Assembly: GCA_964427415.1 (NCBI GenBank)
Contig: CAYRUH010000004.1
Span: forward strand, 58,409-122,408
Direction of reading: 5' to 3'
DNA length: 64,000 nucleotides
Source of the DNA: Lentisalinibacter sp964427415
GTDB taxonomy: Bacteria > Pseudomonadota > Gammaproteobacteria > Steroidobacterales > Woeseiaceae
The notes under the pieces were generated by a model that saw only the letters and a program-made list of their open reading frames with translations, made no database searches and was not told where the DNA came from. The position numbers were made by a program, and so were the translations under genes. This document shows, piece by piece, positions 28,114-37,256 of the stretch. Within the stretch, counting starts at the first letter, position 1, and each line of letters begins with the position of its first letter.

Positions 28114-29298
28114 TCAGGAGGCGGCGCGCCGTCCGCGGGCGGCCGTGTGCGGCACAGCTTCGGCGGCTCCGCGGCTCTGGTCCCGGCTGATTCCGCGAGC
28201 CGCGCGGATGCGCCCGCCGCCGAGGCAGACGTCGCCCCGGTAGAACACCACGAACTGCCCGGGCGCGACCGCGCGCTGGGGCGCGTCGAACTGCACCTCG
28301 AGTGCCTCCCCGTCAGCCCGGCGGACGCGGCAGGGCTGATCCGCCTGGCGGTAGCGCACTTTCGCGCTGCAGGCCAGCGCCCCGCCGTCGGCCAGCGCCG
28401 CCGGCGTGGCGCCGATCCAGCGCACGGAGACGGCGCTCAGCGATTGACTGTAGAGCAGCGGGTGATCGGTGCCCTGGACCGCCATCAGGGTATTGGCGGC
28501 GAAGTCCCGGGCGGCAACGTACCAGGGCTGGTCGCCCGCCTCGCGCCGCCCGCCGATGCCGAGGCCCTGGCGCTGGCCCGGCGTGTAGTAGGCGAGGCCG
28601 TGGTGGCGGCCGATCTCGCGGCCGGCCTCGTCCACGATGGGGCCGGGCTCGGCGGCGACGTAGCGGGACAGAAACTCCCGGAACGGGCGTTCGCCGATGA
28701 AGCAGATGCCGGTGCTGTCGCGCTTGTCGTGGGTGGGCAGGCCGTGGTCCCGGGCGAGGCGGCGCACCTCGGCCTTGGTCAGCGCTGCCAACGGAAACAG
28801 CGTCGCGGCGAGGGCCTCCGCCGCCACCTGGTGCAGGAAGTAACTCTGGTCCTTGCCGGGATCGGCGCCTTTCAGCAGCCGGGGCGGATCGCCGTGCTCC
28901 ACCCTGGCGTAATGGCCGGTGGCGATCCGCTCCGCACCCAGCCGCCTGGCGTACTCACGGAACACGCCGAACTTGATCTCCCGGTTGCAGAGAACGTCCG
29001 GGTTCGGCGTGTAGCCGGCCCGGTAGTCGGCGAGGAAGTCATCGAACACCCGCTCGCGGTATTCCGGCGCGAAGTTGACGTGGTGCAGGGGGATGTCGAG
29101 ATGGGCACAGACTCGCCGCGCATCCTGCAGGTCCTGCGCCGCGCTGCAGTAGCCGTCCTCGTCCGCGTCCCAGTTGGTCATGTGCAGCGCCTGCACCTCG
29201 TAGCCCTGCTGCGCGAGCAATAGCGCTGCCACTGAGGAGTCCACGCCGCCGGACAGTCCCACGACCACCCGCCGGCCCCTGTGTGCCGTTTCCGTCAT
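28114..29298 (-). CDS. mnmA: tRNA-specific 2-thiouridylase MnmA
   Basis: MnmA thiolates the wobble uridine 34 of tRNA-Lys, -Glu and -Gln. The 394-residue protein starts MTETAHRG and has the PP-loop VVVGLSGGVDSSVAA, HMTNWDADEDGYCSA, the catalytic-cysteine region NPDVLCNREIKFG and DSTGICFIGERPF. The C-terminus extends about 25 residues past the usual end and is Arg/Ala rich. In E. coli mnmA is followed closely by nudJ and purB on the map, a grouping preserved here. Confidence 0.96.
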   Translation of the reverse strand: MTETAHRGRRVVVGLSGGVDSSVAALLLAQQGYEVQALHMTNWDADEDGYCSAAQDLQDARRVCAHLDIPLHHVNFAPEYRERVFDDFLADYRAGYTPNPDVLCNREIKFGVFREYARRLGAERIATGHYARVEHGDPPRLLKGADPGKDQSYFLHQVAAEALAATLFPLAALTKAEVRRLARDHGLPTHDKRDSTGICFIGERPFREFLSRYVAAEPGPIVDEAGREIGRHHGLAYYTPGQRQGLGIGGRREAGDQPWYVAARDFAANTLMAVQGTDHPLLYSQSLSAVSVRWIGATPAALADGGALACSAKVRYRQADQPCRVRRADGEALEVQFDAPQRAVAPGQFVVFYRGDVCLGGGRIRAARGISRDQSRGAAEAVPHTAARGRRAAS

Positions 29299-29346
29299 GG
29301 GACGGATTCTACCGCGGCGCCGCATCCCCGGGCGAGGCGGGCGGCG

Positions 29347-29589
29347 TCACAGAGAGGCGGCGATGCGCAGGTAGCGGCGGCCGCTGTCCGGATGGCGCCA
29401 CTGGTACATGCCGATGAGTTGCCGCGGCATGAATCCGCGGCCGGTCTCCTCCAGCATCTCACGCACCACCGCCTGCTCGAGGCGCTCGCCGTGCTCCAGG
29501 TGACCGGAAGGCTGGTTGAAGACGACCTCGCCGTGGGCGTGTTCCTCCACCATGAGGAAGCGGCCCTCGCGCTCGACCACGGCCGCCAC
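29347..29589 (-). pseudogene. nudJ: NudJ-like Nudix hydrolase, C-terminally truncated
   Basis: The frame encodes TVAAVVEREGRFLMVEE, FNQPSGHLEHGERLEQAVVR and EMLEETG, a good Nudix box (GX5EX7REUXEEXGU) of the NudJ type, then MYQWRHPDSGRRYLRIAASL and a stop. E. coli NudJ continues for about 60 more residues here, whereas mnmA begins 49 bases downstream, so the end is missing. No ATG fits: GTG 29589 gives 80 residues, and the frame is open further upstream across the preceding gene's stop. It is probably a decayed gene, though a minimal Nudix protein cannot be excluded. Confidence 0.6.
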
Positions 29590-29629
29590 CGTGAGATCGG
29601 TCTCGATGCCGGCGGACGCGCCGCGGATG

Positions 29630-30130
29630 TCAGATATTGAGCCGGCGGAACTCGTGCTCCACCTCGCTCGCGTGCCAGATCTCGTCGAAGGTGGTGAGAT
29701 ACATGTCGGTGACCGCGGGGACGTTGCGGTCGACGATGCCTTCCCAGCGTGTGGCGTCCAGCCGGTAGACAATCCCGCCGCCGTCGGCGATGCAGTAGGC
29801 TTCGCGGTGATTGCGATAGTCCTCGCGCACGTGGCGGAACTCGATGAAGCTGTTGAGCCGGCGGCCCAGCGCGACGAAGCGGTTGCCGTTCTTGATGGCC
29901 CGGGAGGGGTCCGCGATCAGCACGCGCACCCGGGCGTAGGCGCGGGAGAGGATCAGCCGCTTGATCACCTCGAGGAAGTCCATGTCGTCATAGATGCCGG
30001 GCTCGAGGTCGTGGGTGAAGATGGCCAGGCTGCGGTTGGCGGTCCTGGCGATATCGATCGCCGCCCGGCGCATCTCCTCCCGGGTGGAAATGACGCGCCT
30101 TTCGTGCTCTTTCGCCTTCTTCTCGCTCAT
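29630..30130 (-). CDS. Hypothetical protein, PLD-like or DUF7931-like domain
   Basis: From ATG 30130 the protein has 166 residues (MSEKKAKEHERRVISTREEM onward). It has alternating helices and strands with SLAIFTHDLEPGIYDD, ARVRVLIADPSRAIKNGNRF and a C-terminal FDEIWHAS; the layout recalls phospholipase-D-like folds but lacks the HKD motif. I believe related proteins are filed under DUF7931, but that assignment is tentative. It lies between roxA and the nudJ remnant, where enterobacteria have hflD nearby, but it does not resemble HflD. Confidence 0.7.
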   Translation of the reverse strand: MSEKKAKEHERRVISTREEMRRAAIDIARTANRSLAIFTHDLEPGIYDDMDFLEVIKRLILSRAYARVRVLIADPSRAIKNGNRFVALGRRLNSFIEFRHVREDYRNHREAYCIADGGGIVYRLDATRWEGIVDRNVPAVTDMYLTTFDEIWHASEVEHEFRRLNI

Positions 30131-30310
30131 CCTGAGAGGGTCCGCTGGCTGCAGGTTTCCGGTCGCCCGTCGGACCGATGATGTTAAGCGGCGGCATGCC
30201 GGCGACCGTACCAACTGCGTCACGTTTTCAGGTTTGGAATGAGGGATGAGAACGGTTCTCAGCCGCTCTCGCACACATCCTGCAGACCTCTTGCGGACGG
30301 CGGCGGGCGC

Positions 30311-31471
30311 CTATCCGGCGGGCAGCATCTGCAGCAGGCCGTGGCGGGCCAGCACCGAGAGCAGACCATGGGTCGCCTCATCCGCCGGCCGGGGTACGAC
30401 CAGTCCCTCCGCGCCCTCCGGCCCGGCAAGCCGGCAGGCCAGCGCCCAGGCCGCGTCCGGCACCGGGAACGACTCGCCGGCGGCGCAGAGAACGGGGCCG
30501 TCGCTGTCACGGAAACAGGCCGACGGCGCGGCTCGGACCGGCCGTCCCTGCGCGGCGGCCATCACGATCGCCGCCGTCTCGGCACGGGTGGCGGGGTCGG
30601 GCTGATGGCCGGGCTTCGGCAGCGTCACCAGCCGGCCGAGCGCCTCGGCGATGTCGGTGTCGTCGACATCCGCCGAGCGCGGGAGTGCGTCCCGGCAGCG
30701 GCGGATCGCTGTGGGGTGGATGATGCCGCCCCGGCATTCTTCCGTGGCGAGGTCGGGGTCGGCGTAGCGCAGGCCCGGGTCGATGTGGTCGGCGTCCAGG
30801 TCGAGGAACAGGGCCAGGTCGCGGACGAGGGGTGCCTGCAGTCCGAGCGACCACGTGGTGCATAGCGTCTCGGCGATCCCGTGGTGGCCGGCACCCGGCG
30901 GAACGTACAGGGCATCGCCCGGGCTGCAGAGGAATTCCTCGTCTGTCCGGAACTGCTCGAGCAGGCGCAGCCCGGAGGTCGTCGGGGCCGGATCGCCGCG
31001 GCCCAGTCGCCAGCGCCGGTTGCCCTCGCCCTGCAGCAGGAAGACGTCGTAGCTGTCCCGGTGGGGTCCCACGGAGCCGCCCGGCGCGGCCACGCTGACC
31101 ATGAGGTCGCCCATGCGCCAGGCCGGCAGGAAGCGGGGCGCCAGCAGCAACCGCCGCAATTCCGGCAGGTGGCGATCCAGGTCGTGGACCAGCAGCGTCC
31201 AGTCAGATGTCGGCAGTGCGGCGAGATAACCGGGCGCGAAGGGGCCGGTCTCGGCCCGGTAGCGAGCAGCGCCGCCATGACGCTCGGTGAAGACCAGCCG
31301 GGACTCCACCTCGGGTTCGCAGGCCAGGCCGGCGATCTCGTCGACGGACAGCGCCGGGCGGAAGCCCGGCAGGGCGGCAGGGAGCAACAGCGGGCGCTTC
31401 TGCCAGTAGCGCGACAGGAAGTCCGCCGGGGTCAGGCGGCCGGGCAGCTCGAGTGCCGGCTGGGCGGCCAT
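30311..31471 (-). CDS. roxA: Ribosomal protein L16 arginine 3-hydroxylase RoxA (YcfD), cupin oxygenase
   Basis: This 2-oxoglutarate/Fe(II) JmjC-type oxygenase hydroxylates an arginine of ribosomal protein L16. The 386-residue protein has the metal motif HRD (His137, Asp139) in GPHRDSYDVFLLQGEGNRRW and a distal histidine in PPGAGHHGIAE (196/197). The C-terminal half is the dimerisation and winged-helix region. ATG 31471 is 12 bases after the purB stop, so the two genes form an operon; ycfD lies near purB in E. coli too. Confidence 0.9.
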   Translation of the reverse strand: MAAQPALELPGRLTPADFLSRYWQKRPLLLPAALPGFRPALSVDEIAGLACEPEVESRLVFTERHGGAARYRAETGPFAPGYLAALPTSDWTLLVHDLDRHLPELRRLLLAPRFLPAWRMGDLMVSVAAPGGSVGPHRDSYDVFLLQGEGNRRWRLGRGDPAPTTSGLRLLEQFRTDEEFLCSPGDALYVPPGAGHHGIAETLCTTWSLGLQAPLVRDLALFLDLDADHIDPGLRYADPDLATEECRGGIIHPTAIRRCRDALPRSADVDDTDIAEALGRLVTLPKPGHQPDPATRAETAAIVMAAAQGRPVRAAPSACFRDSDGPVLCAAGESFPVPDAAWALACRLAGPEGAEGLVVPRPADEATHGLLSVLARHGLLQMLPAG

Positions 31472-31482
31472 GCGGGGACCCG

Positions 31483-32850
31483 TCAGCGGGAGCGGGCGAG
31501 GGTCTCCGCGAGCCCCGTGTAGGTCGACGGCGTCAGCGCGAGCAGCCGTTCCTTCTCCGCCTCGGGGATATCCAGCGAGCGGATGAACGCGGCCATGGCA
31601 TCGCGGTCGATGCGCCGTCCGCGGGTCAGCGCCTTCAGCTTTTCGTAGGGCTCCTCGATACCGTAGCGGCGCATGACTGTCTGCACGGCCTCGCCGAGCA
31701 CCTCCCAGGCGCCCTCCAGGTCGGCGGCGATGCGCTCCACATCGGCCTGCAGCTTGCCGAGCCCCCGGCGGGCCGATTCGATGGCGATCAGGCTGTGGGC
31801 CAGCGCCACGCCGAGGTTGCGCAGCACCGTCGAGTCGGTCAGGTCCCGCTGCCAGCGGGAGAGGGGCAGCTTGTCGGCGAAGTGTCCCAGCAGTGCGTTG
31901 GCGACGCCCAGGTTGCCCTCGGCGTTCTCGAAGTCGATCGGGTTGATCTTGTGGGGCATGGTGGAGGAGCCCACCTCGCCCTCGACGCGGCGCTGGCGGA
32001 AGTAGCCGAGGGAGATGTAACCCCAGAGGTCCCGGCACAGATCAGTGAGCACCGTGTTGTAGCGGCTCAGCGCGTGGCAGTACTCGGCGATCCAGTCGTG
32101 GGGCTCGATCTGGGTGGTGCAGGCGTTCGGCGCGAGGCCGAGGGATTCCACGAAACGCGCGGACAGCGCCGGCCAGTCTACCTCCGGGTAGGCCGCCACG
32201 TGGGCGTTGAAATTGCCGACGGCGCCATTGAACTTGCCCCGGACCGTCACCCGCTGCAGACCCTCGCGCTGCACACGGAGCCGCTCGGCCACATTGGCGA
32301 TCTCCTTGCCGAGCGTAGTCGGGCTGGCCGTCTGGCCATGGGTCCGCGACAACATGGGCAGGCCCGCCTGCTGGCGCGCCATGGCATCGAGGGAGGCACC
32401 CAGCTCGCGCATCGCCGGCAGCAGCACGTCGTCGCGACCGTGGCGCAGCATGAGGGCGTAGGCCAGGTTGTTCACGTCCTCGGAGGTGCAGCCGAAGTGG
32501 ATGAACCCCCGCACCCTGGCGGTATCGGAGCCGTCGCCCAGCCGTTCGCCGAGAAAATATTCCACTGCCTTGACGTCGTGGTTGGTAGTGGCCTCGATGG
32601 CCTTGACGCGGGCGGCGTCCTCGCCGGCGAAGCCGTCGACGATGCCGTTAAGCATGTCCTTTACGTGGCCGGGCAACGGTGGCAACTCGGCGATGGCCGG
32701 CTCGTCGGCGAGGAACTGGAGCCAGCGCACTTCCACGAGCACGCGGAACCGGATCAGTCCGAATTCGCTGAAGACGTCGCGCAGCGGCGCCGCCTTCGAC
32801 GCATAGCGACCGTCGACGGGGGAGATGGCGCGCAGCGTGGTCAGTTCCAT
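31483..32850 (-). CDS. purB: Adenylosuccinate lyase PurB
   Basis: PurB acts twice in purine synthesis (SAICAR to AICAR, adenylosuccinate to AMP). The 455-residue protein begins MELTTLRAISPVDGRYASKA and carries the fumarase-superfamily signature GSSTMPHKINPIDFENAEGN, plus SRTHGQTASPTTLGKE. The length matches E. coli PurB (456). It is divergent from fumC, with a 149-bp shared upstream region. Confidence 0.97.
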   Translation of the reverse strand: MELTTLRAISPVDGRYASKAAPLRDVFSEFGLIRFRVLVEVRWLQFLADEPAIAELPPLPGHVKDMLNGIVDGFAGEDAARVKAIEATTNHDVKAVEYFLGERLGDGSDTARVRGFIHFGCTSEDVNNLAYALMLRHGRDDVLLPAMRELGASLDAMARQQAGLPMLSRTHGQTASPTTLGKEIANVAERLRVQREGLQRVTVRGKFNGAVGNFNAHVAAYPEVDWPALSARFVESLGLAPNACTTQIEPHDWIAEYCHALSRYNTVLTDLCRDLWGYISLGYFRQRRVEGEVGSSTMPHKINPIDFENAEGNLGVANALLGHFADKLPLSRWQRDLTDSTVLRNLGVALAHSLIAIESARRGLGKLQADVERIAADLEGAWEVLGEAVQTVMRRYGIEEPYEKLKALTRGRRIDRDAMAAFIRSLDIPEAEKERLLALTPSTYTGLAETLARSR

Positions 32851-32999
32851 ATTCTGTCAGCCGGACTCTCTCGGCACGGAGGCGGCCTGGACTTGGCTCG
32901 GCAAAGCGCGAATCATACACCACCCTAGACCCGGCCGGGACCGCCGCGGGCGGCCGCCGGACCCACAAACCCCGTGACAGCAAGGGCGAGAGCCAGACG

Positions 33000-34388
33000 A
33001 TGACTGACAGCAAATTCCGCACCGAGAAAGACAGCATGGGCGAACTCCAGGTCCCCGCCGACGCGCTTTGGGGCGCACAGACCCAGCGCGCCGTGGACAA
33101 CTTCCCGATCAGCGGTCTCACCATGCCGCGCAGTTTCATCCGCGCGCTGGGCCTGGTGAAATGGGCGGCGGCGGGCGCCAACTCCGAGCTCGGCCTGCTC
33201 ACCGGGCCGCGGGCGGCGGCCATCCAGAAGGCGGCGGCGGCCGTGGCGGACGGCGACTACGATGCCCACTTCCCCATCGACGTGTTCCAGACCGGCTCGG
33301 GCACGTCGTCGAACATGAACGCCAACGAGGTCATCGCCCGCCTGGCGCGCCAGTCCGGCGTGGAGGACATCCACCCCAACGACGACGTCAACATGGGCCA
33401 GAGTTCCAACGACGTCATCCCGACCGCCATCCACGTGAGTGCGGCGCTGGATGCCAGCGAGAAGCTGCTGCCGGCGCTGGAGCACCTGGCGGAAGTCCTG
33501 GGCGACAAGGCAAAGGAGAACGGGGACGTGGTGAAGACCGGCCGCACCCACCTCATGGACGCCATGCCCGTCACCCTCGGCCAGGAGCTGGACGCCTGGA
33601 AGACCCAGGTGGAGCACGGCGCCGATCGGGTCCGCGCGGTCATGCCCCGGCTCTGCGCGCTGGCCCAGGGCGGCACCGCCGTGGGCAGCGGCATCAATGC
33701 CCATCCGAAATTCGGCGGGAAGGTGGCCACGCTGCTCGCCGAGCGCACCGGCGTGCCGTTCACCACCGCGGACTCGTGCTTCGAGGCGCTGTCCTGCCAG
33801 GACACGGCCGTGGAGCTCTCGGGCCAGCTCAAGGTCGTGGCCGTGAGTCTCATGAAGATCGCGAATGACCTGCGGTGGATGAACTCCGGGCCGCTGGCCG
33901 GACTCGCCGAGATCGCGCTGCCGGCCCTGCAGCCGGGCTCCAGCATCATGCCCGGCAAGGTGAACCCGGTGATCCCGGAGGCGGTGGCCATGCTGTCCGC
34001 CCAGGTCATCGGCAACGACGTCACCATCACGGTGGCCGGGCAGGCCGGCAACTTCCAGCTGAATGTGATGCTGCCGGTGGTGGCCTACAACCTGCTGCAG
34101 AGCATCGAGGTGCTCGCCAACGGCGCCACCGCGCTCGCCGACCGCGCGGTGGCGGGCTTCACCGTCAACCGGGACCGGCTGAACGAGGCGCTGGACCGCA
34201 ACCCCATCCTGGTGACCGCGCTGAACCCCGTGATCGGCTACGAGAAGGGCGCGGCCGTCGCCAAGAAGGCCTACGCCGAGGGGCGACCGGTGAAAGACGT
34301 CGCTCGCGAGATGACCGATCTCACGGACGAGGAACTGGACCGGCTGCTCGACCCGGCGGACCTCACCCGGGGCGGTATCAAGCATTGA
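33000..34388 (+). CDS. fumC: Class II fumarate hydratase FumC
   Basis: This iron-independent fumarase has 462 residues. The N-terminus MTDSKFRTEKDSMGELQVPA leads to GSGTSSNMNANEVIA, the TGRTHLMDAMPVTLGQE catalytic segment, and the superfamily signature GSSIMPGKVNP. The ATG at 33000 fits the family start. With aconitase, malate synthase and isocitrate lyase it adds to the central carbon genes in this window. Confidence 0.97.
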   Translation: MTDSKFRTEKDSMGELQVPADALWGAQTQRAVDNFPISGLTMPRSFIRALGLVKWAAAGANSELGLLTGPRAAAIQKAAAAVADGDYDAHFPIDVFQTGSGTSSNMNANEVIARLARQSGVEDIHPNDDVNMGQSSNDVIPTAIHVSAALDASEKLLPALEHLAEVLGDKAKENGDVVKTGRTHLMDAMPVTLGQELDAWKTQVEHGADRVRAVMPRLCALAQGGTAVGSGINAHPKFGGKVATLLAERTGVPFTTADSCFEALSCQDTAVELSGQLKVVAVSLMKIANDLRWMNSGPLAGLAEIALPALQPGSSIMPGKVNPVIPEAVAMLSAQVIGNDVTITVAGQAGNFQLNVMLPVVAYNLLQSIEVLANGATALADRAVAGFTVNRDRLNEALDRNPILVTALNPVIGYEKGAAVAKKAYAEGRPVKDVAREMTDLTDEELDRLLDPADLTRGGIKH

Positions 34389-34482
34389 GACGAGCCCCGC
34401 GGGCGCCGGATCCGGCTGCGGGGGTCGAGGGTACGAGCAATCCGACGAGCAGCTGGATGAGCGGTTGGACGGATAGCCGGCG

Positions 34483-35124
34483 ATGAGCATCAGCGCCCTG
34501 CGCGAGCGCATCCTCGCGGCGCTGGCGGGCAGCACAGCACCGCGGGACCCGGCGGTGGCGACGCCGCCCTCGGTGTATGGCGACGTGCCGGAGGGGCTGC
34601 GCAGGCACTTCGCCGGGCGCAAGACGCCGGCGGGCGTCCTCATCCCACTGCTGGCCCGGGGCGCGGACTACCACGTGTTGTTCACCCGGCGTTCACCGGA
34701 TCTGCGACATCATCCCGGTCAGGTGAGTTTCCCCGGCGGCCGCATGGAGCCGGAGGACAGGCACGTCACCGACGCCGCCCTGCGGGAGGCGGAAGAGGAG
34801 GTGGGGCTGCCGCGGAGCCACGTCCGTATCGCCGGTTATCTGGAGCCCCACCTCACCATCACCGGCTACGCAGTGACGCCGGTGGTCGGACTGGTCCACC
34901 AGGGCTTCGCGATCCGTCTCGATCCCGCGGAGGTGGACGAGGCCTTCGAGGTGCCTCTCGACTTCCTGATGGACCCGCGCAACCTGCACCGGACCTGGCG
35001 GGAATTCGAGGGCACCGAGATACCGGTGTACGAGTACCACTATGGTGGGCACCGGATCTGGGGCGCCACGGCATCCATGCTCGTCACGCTGTATCACAAG
35101 ATGGAATCAGAATTAAAACAGTAA
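34483..35124 (+). CDS. CoA pyrophosphatase (NudL/YeaB-like Nudix hydrolase)
   Basis: The 213-residue protein has the extended CoA-pyrophosphatase signature (LLARGADYHVLFTRRSPDLR, HHPGQVSFPGGRMEPED) followed by the Nudix box residues AALREAEEEVGL. These enzymes cleave CoA to 3',5'-ADP and 4'-phosphopantetheine. mazG starts 4 bases after its stop, so the pair is likely co-translated as nucleotide house-cleaning enzymes. Confidence 0.92.
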   Translation: MSISALRERILAALAGSTAPRDPAVATPPSVYGDVPEGLRRHFAGRKTPAGVLIPLLARGADYHVLFTRRSPDLRHHPGQVSFPGGRMEPEDRHVTDAALREAEEEVGLPRSHVRIAGYLEPHLTITGYAVTPVVGLVHQGFAIRLDPAEVDEAFEVPLDFLMDPRNLHRTWREFEGTEIPVYEYHYGGHRIWGATASMLVTLYHKMESELKQ

Positions 35125-35127
35125 GTA

Positions 35128-35928
35128 ATGTCAAATATCTCGAAACTACTGAACATCATGGCCCGGCTCAGGGACCCGGAAACGGGGTGCGAGTGGGACC
35201 GTCGCCAGACCTTCGCCACGATCGCGCCCTACACCATCGAGGAGGCCTACGAGGTGGCGGATGCGATCCATCGCGATGACACCGAAGGCCTGAAGGACGA
35301 GCTTGGCGATCTCCTCCTCCAGGTGGTGTTCCATGCCCGCATGGCGGAGGAAGCGGGGGAGTTCGATTTCGAGGACGTCGCCGGCGCCATCAGCGACAAG
35401 CTGGAGCGGCGCCATCCCCACATCTTCGGTGAGGGGGCGCCATCCGACGAGGCCAGCGTGCGGCGGAACTGGGAGGCCATCAAGACGGCGGAGCGCGAGG
35501 AGCGCCACGGCGCCTCGGCCAGTCTGCTGGACGGCATCCCGCGGGCCCTGCCGGCACTGAAGCAGGCCCAGAAACTGGCGGGCCGCGCCGCCGGAGCCGG
35601 GTTCGACTGGCCGGACGCCGCGGGGGTGCGGCGCAAGATCGACGAAGAACTGGCAGAGCTGGACCAGGAACTGGGGGCGTGCGACAGGGAGCGCATCGGG
35701 GAGGAGATCGGCGACCTGTTCTTCTCGCTGGTGAACCTGGCCCGCCATGCGGGCGTCGATGCCGAGGCCGCGGCAGCGGCGGCCAGCCGGAAGTTCGAGC
35801 GGCGTTTCCGAGCGCTGGAGGCGGCGGCCGGGGCCCGGGGGGATTCGGTGGCCGCACTGGACGCCGATGAGCTGGAAGCGCTCTGGCAGGCGGTCAAGGC
35901 GGACGAGGGCGCGCCGGACGGCCAGTGA
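35128..35928 (+). CDS. mazG: Nucleoside triphosphate pyrophosphohydrolase MazG
   Basis: MazG hydrolyses NTPs to NMP and pyrophosphate. The 266-residue protein has two MazG repeats. The first begins LLNIMARLRDPETGCEWDRR and contains EEAYEVADAI and ELGDLLLQVVFHARMA (EExxE-12/28-ExxD type). The second contains KIDEELAELDQELG and EEIGDLFFSLVNLARH. Both sets of acidic metal ligands are present. Confidence 0.95.
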   Translation: MSNISKLLNIMARLRDPETGCEWDRRQTFATIAPYTIEEAYEVADAIHRDDTEGLKDELGDLLLQVVFHARMAEEAGEFDFEDVAGAISDKLERRHPHIFGEGAPSDEASVRRNWEAIKTAEREERHGASASLLDGIPRALPALKQAQKLAGRAAGAGFDWPDAAGVRRKIDEELAELDQELGACDRERIGEEIGDLFFSLVNLARHAGVDAEAAAAAASRKFERRFRALEAAAGARGDSVAALDADELEALWQAVKADEGAPDGQ

Positions 35929-35964
35929 GCGGCCGCCGGGCAAGGCTGGAGACCGATCGGCTGC

Positions 35965-35998
35965 GTTCAGGACCCGTTCAGCACGACCGGCCTATTCT
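35965..35998 (+). promoter_or_regulatory. PhoP-box-like direct repeat with -10 box
   Basis: GTTCAG occurs at 35965-35970 and 35976-35981, an 11-bp period with a 5-base gap (cgttcaggacccgttcag). Eleven bases after the second copy is TATTCT (35993-35998), a plausible -10. This is the layout of PhoP boxes, (T/G)GTTTA-N5-(T/G)GTTTA placed about 11-12 bases before the -10, with GTTCA in place of GTTTA. It lies 95 bases before a glycine-zipper gene and 1.3 kb before phoP. Confidence 0.55.
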
Positions 35999-36064
35999 CC
36001 TTCCCACACCCGGGAGAAACGGGTTTTCGAGCCCGGGTGCTCATGGAAGCAGAAGGAGTCAGCC

Positions 36065-36766
36065 ATGTTCAATCGAAACCGAGTCCGCCGGATCCGCCGT
36101 AACGGCGACAGCCGTCGCAGGAGCGCGGCGACAGCCGTGGCGGTCACGGCGACGGCCCTGGTCGGTGGTGCGCTGCTGTCGGCGGGTCCTGCCCTGGCAG
36201 ACCCTGGCCGGGACTGGCGTCCCGCCCGCGACCATGGCGCCGGCTACGACTACGCCCGGGTCATCGATGTCGACCCCATCGTCCGCCACGTGCGAGTGCG
36301 CACGCCGGTGCAGGAATGCTGGGAGGAGACGCGCTACGACCACCGTTATGACGAGCGTTCCGACGACTATAGCCGCTATGACCGTCACGACAGGCCGCGC
36401 CGCAGTGAAGCCGGCGCCACGATTGCCGGGGGCATCATCGGCGGCGTGATCGGGCGCCAGTTCGGCGACGGCAAGGGCCGCGATGCCATGACCCTGGTCG
36501 GCACGCTGGTGGGCGCCGCCATCGGTAACGAGCGTGCGAGCCGTGGCCGGGAGTACGAGGGGCGCTATGACCATTACGACGCCTACGAGCGGCACTCCCG
36601 TCCGGTGACCCGCTGCGAGACGCGCTACCGTACGGACTCGCAGGAGCGCATCGACGGCTATCGGGTGACCTACCGCTACCACGGTCAGACCTACACCACC
36701 CGCACCGACTACGACCCGGGCGACCGCATCCGCGTGCGGGTCGACGTCGAGCCGGTGCGCTACTGA
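36065..36766 (+). CDS. Glycine-zipper 2TM domain envelope protein (YcfJ/17-kDa antigen type)
   Basis: The 233-residue protein has an Arg-rich N-terminus, a hydrophobic export signal (about residues 21-45, ending GPALA), a Tyr/Asp/Arg-rich middle, and a glycine-zipper pair AGATIAGGIIGGVIGRQFGD and LVGTLVGAAIGNE typical of the Rick_17kDa/YcfJ family. The C-terminal half repeats YDHYDAYER-like and YRVTYRYHGQTY segments. Such proteins are linked to envelope stress. Start ATG 36065 has AGAAGGAG upstream, and a PhoP-box-like repeat lies in its promoter region. Confidence 0.85.
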   Translation: MFNRNRVRRIRRNGDSRRRSAATAVAVTATALVGGALLSAGPALADPGRDWRPARDHGAGYDYARVIDVDPIVRHVRVRTPVQECWEETRYDHRYDERSDDYSRYDRHDRPRRSEAGATIAGGIIGGVIGRQFGDGKGRDAMTLVGTLVGAAIGNERASRGREYEGRYDHYDAYERHSRPVTRCETRYRTDSQERIDGYRVTYRYHGQTYTTRTDYDPGDRIRVRVDVEPVRY

Positions 36767-36899
36767 GCCCGCGCATGATCCCGGGACGGGCCCCGGCGCC
36801 AGGGAAGGCGCCGCGGTCCGCGGGGAGCGTGACGGTCCGGGATTCCGATACGTGCCGTGTTCCGTTGCAAAGCCGGCCCCCAGGGTCGAAAATCGCCTC

Positions 36900-37205
36900 A
36901 TGAAACAGACGCTCCGCCTCGCAGTGCCGCTCCTGATCGCCCTCGCCCTGGGTCTGACGGCGTCGGCCGTGCCGGCCCGCGCTGCCGGCCCGGGCTCCGT
37001 TTTGCCAGCGCAGTACACGGGCATGACGGCGGTACGGGACGAGGTGAGTCTGAGCGAGGCGGTCGCCCGGGTAAAGCGGGAATACGGCGGACGCATCCTC
37101 GAAGCCGAGACCCGGGAACAGAGCGGGCGCCGGGTCCACGTCATCAAGGTGCTCACCCGGGAGGGCCGGGTGCGCACCGTCCGGATACCGGCCGGGGATC
37201 GCTGA
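36900..37205 (+). CDS. PepSY domain periplasmic protein
   Basis: The 101-residue protein has a signal peptide (MKQTLRLAVPLLIALALGLT through AAG) and one PepSY-like unit: SLSEAVARVKREYGGRILEA followed by VHVIKVLTREGRVRTVRI. PepSY proteins are often encoded next to two-component systems and may modulate the sensor. It is 51 bases before phoP and in the same direction, so it is likely the first gene of this operon. Confidence 0.85.
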   Translation: MKQTLRLAVPLLIALALGLTASAVPARAAGPGSVLPAQYTGMTAVRDEVSLSEAVARVKREYGGRILEAETREQSGRRVHVIKVLTREGRVRTVRIPAGDR

Positions 37206-37256
37206 GGCCGGTCCGTCAGGCGAGCGACACGGGCCAACCCCCATGCGACTGCCCCT

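Noticed and set aside
29630..30130. The gene between roxA and nudJ as hflD
   Set aside because: Its sequence (THDLEPGIYDD, LIADPSRAIKNGNRF) does not resemble HflD, despite the similar neighbourhood.
36795..36812. ggcgcc hairpin after the glycine-zipper gene as a terminator
   Set aside because: Short stem without a T-tract; read-through into the PepSY-phoPQ genes is equally likely.
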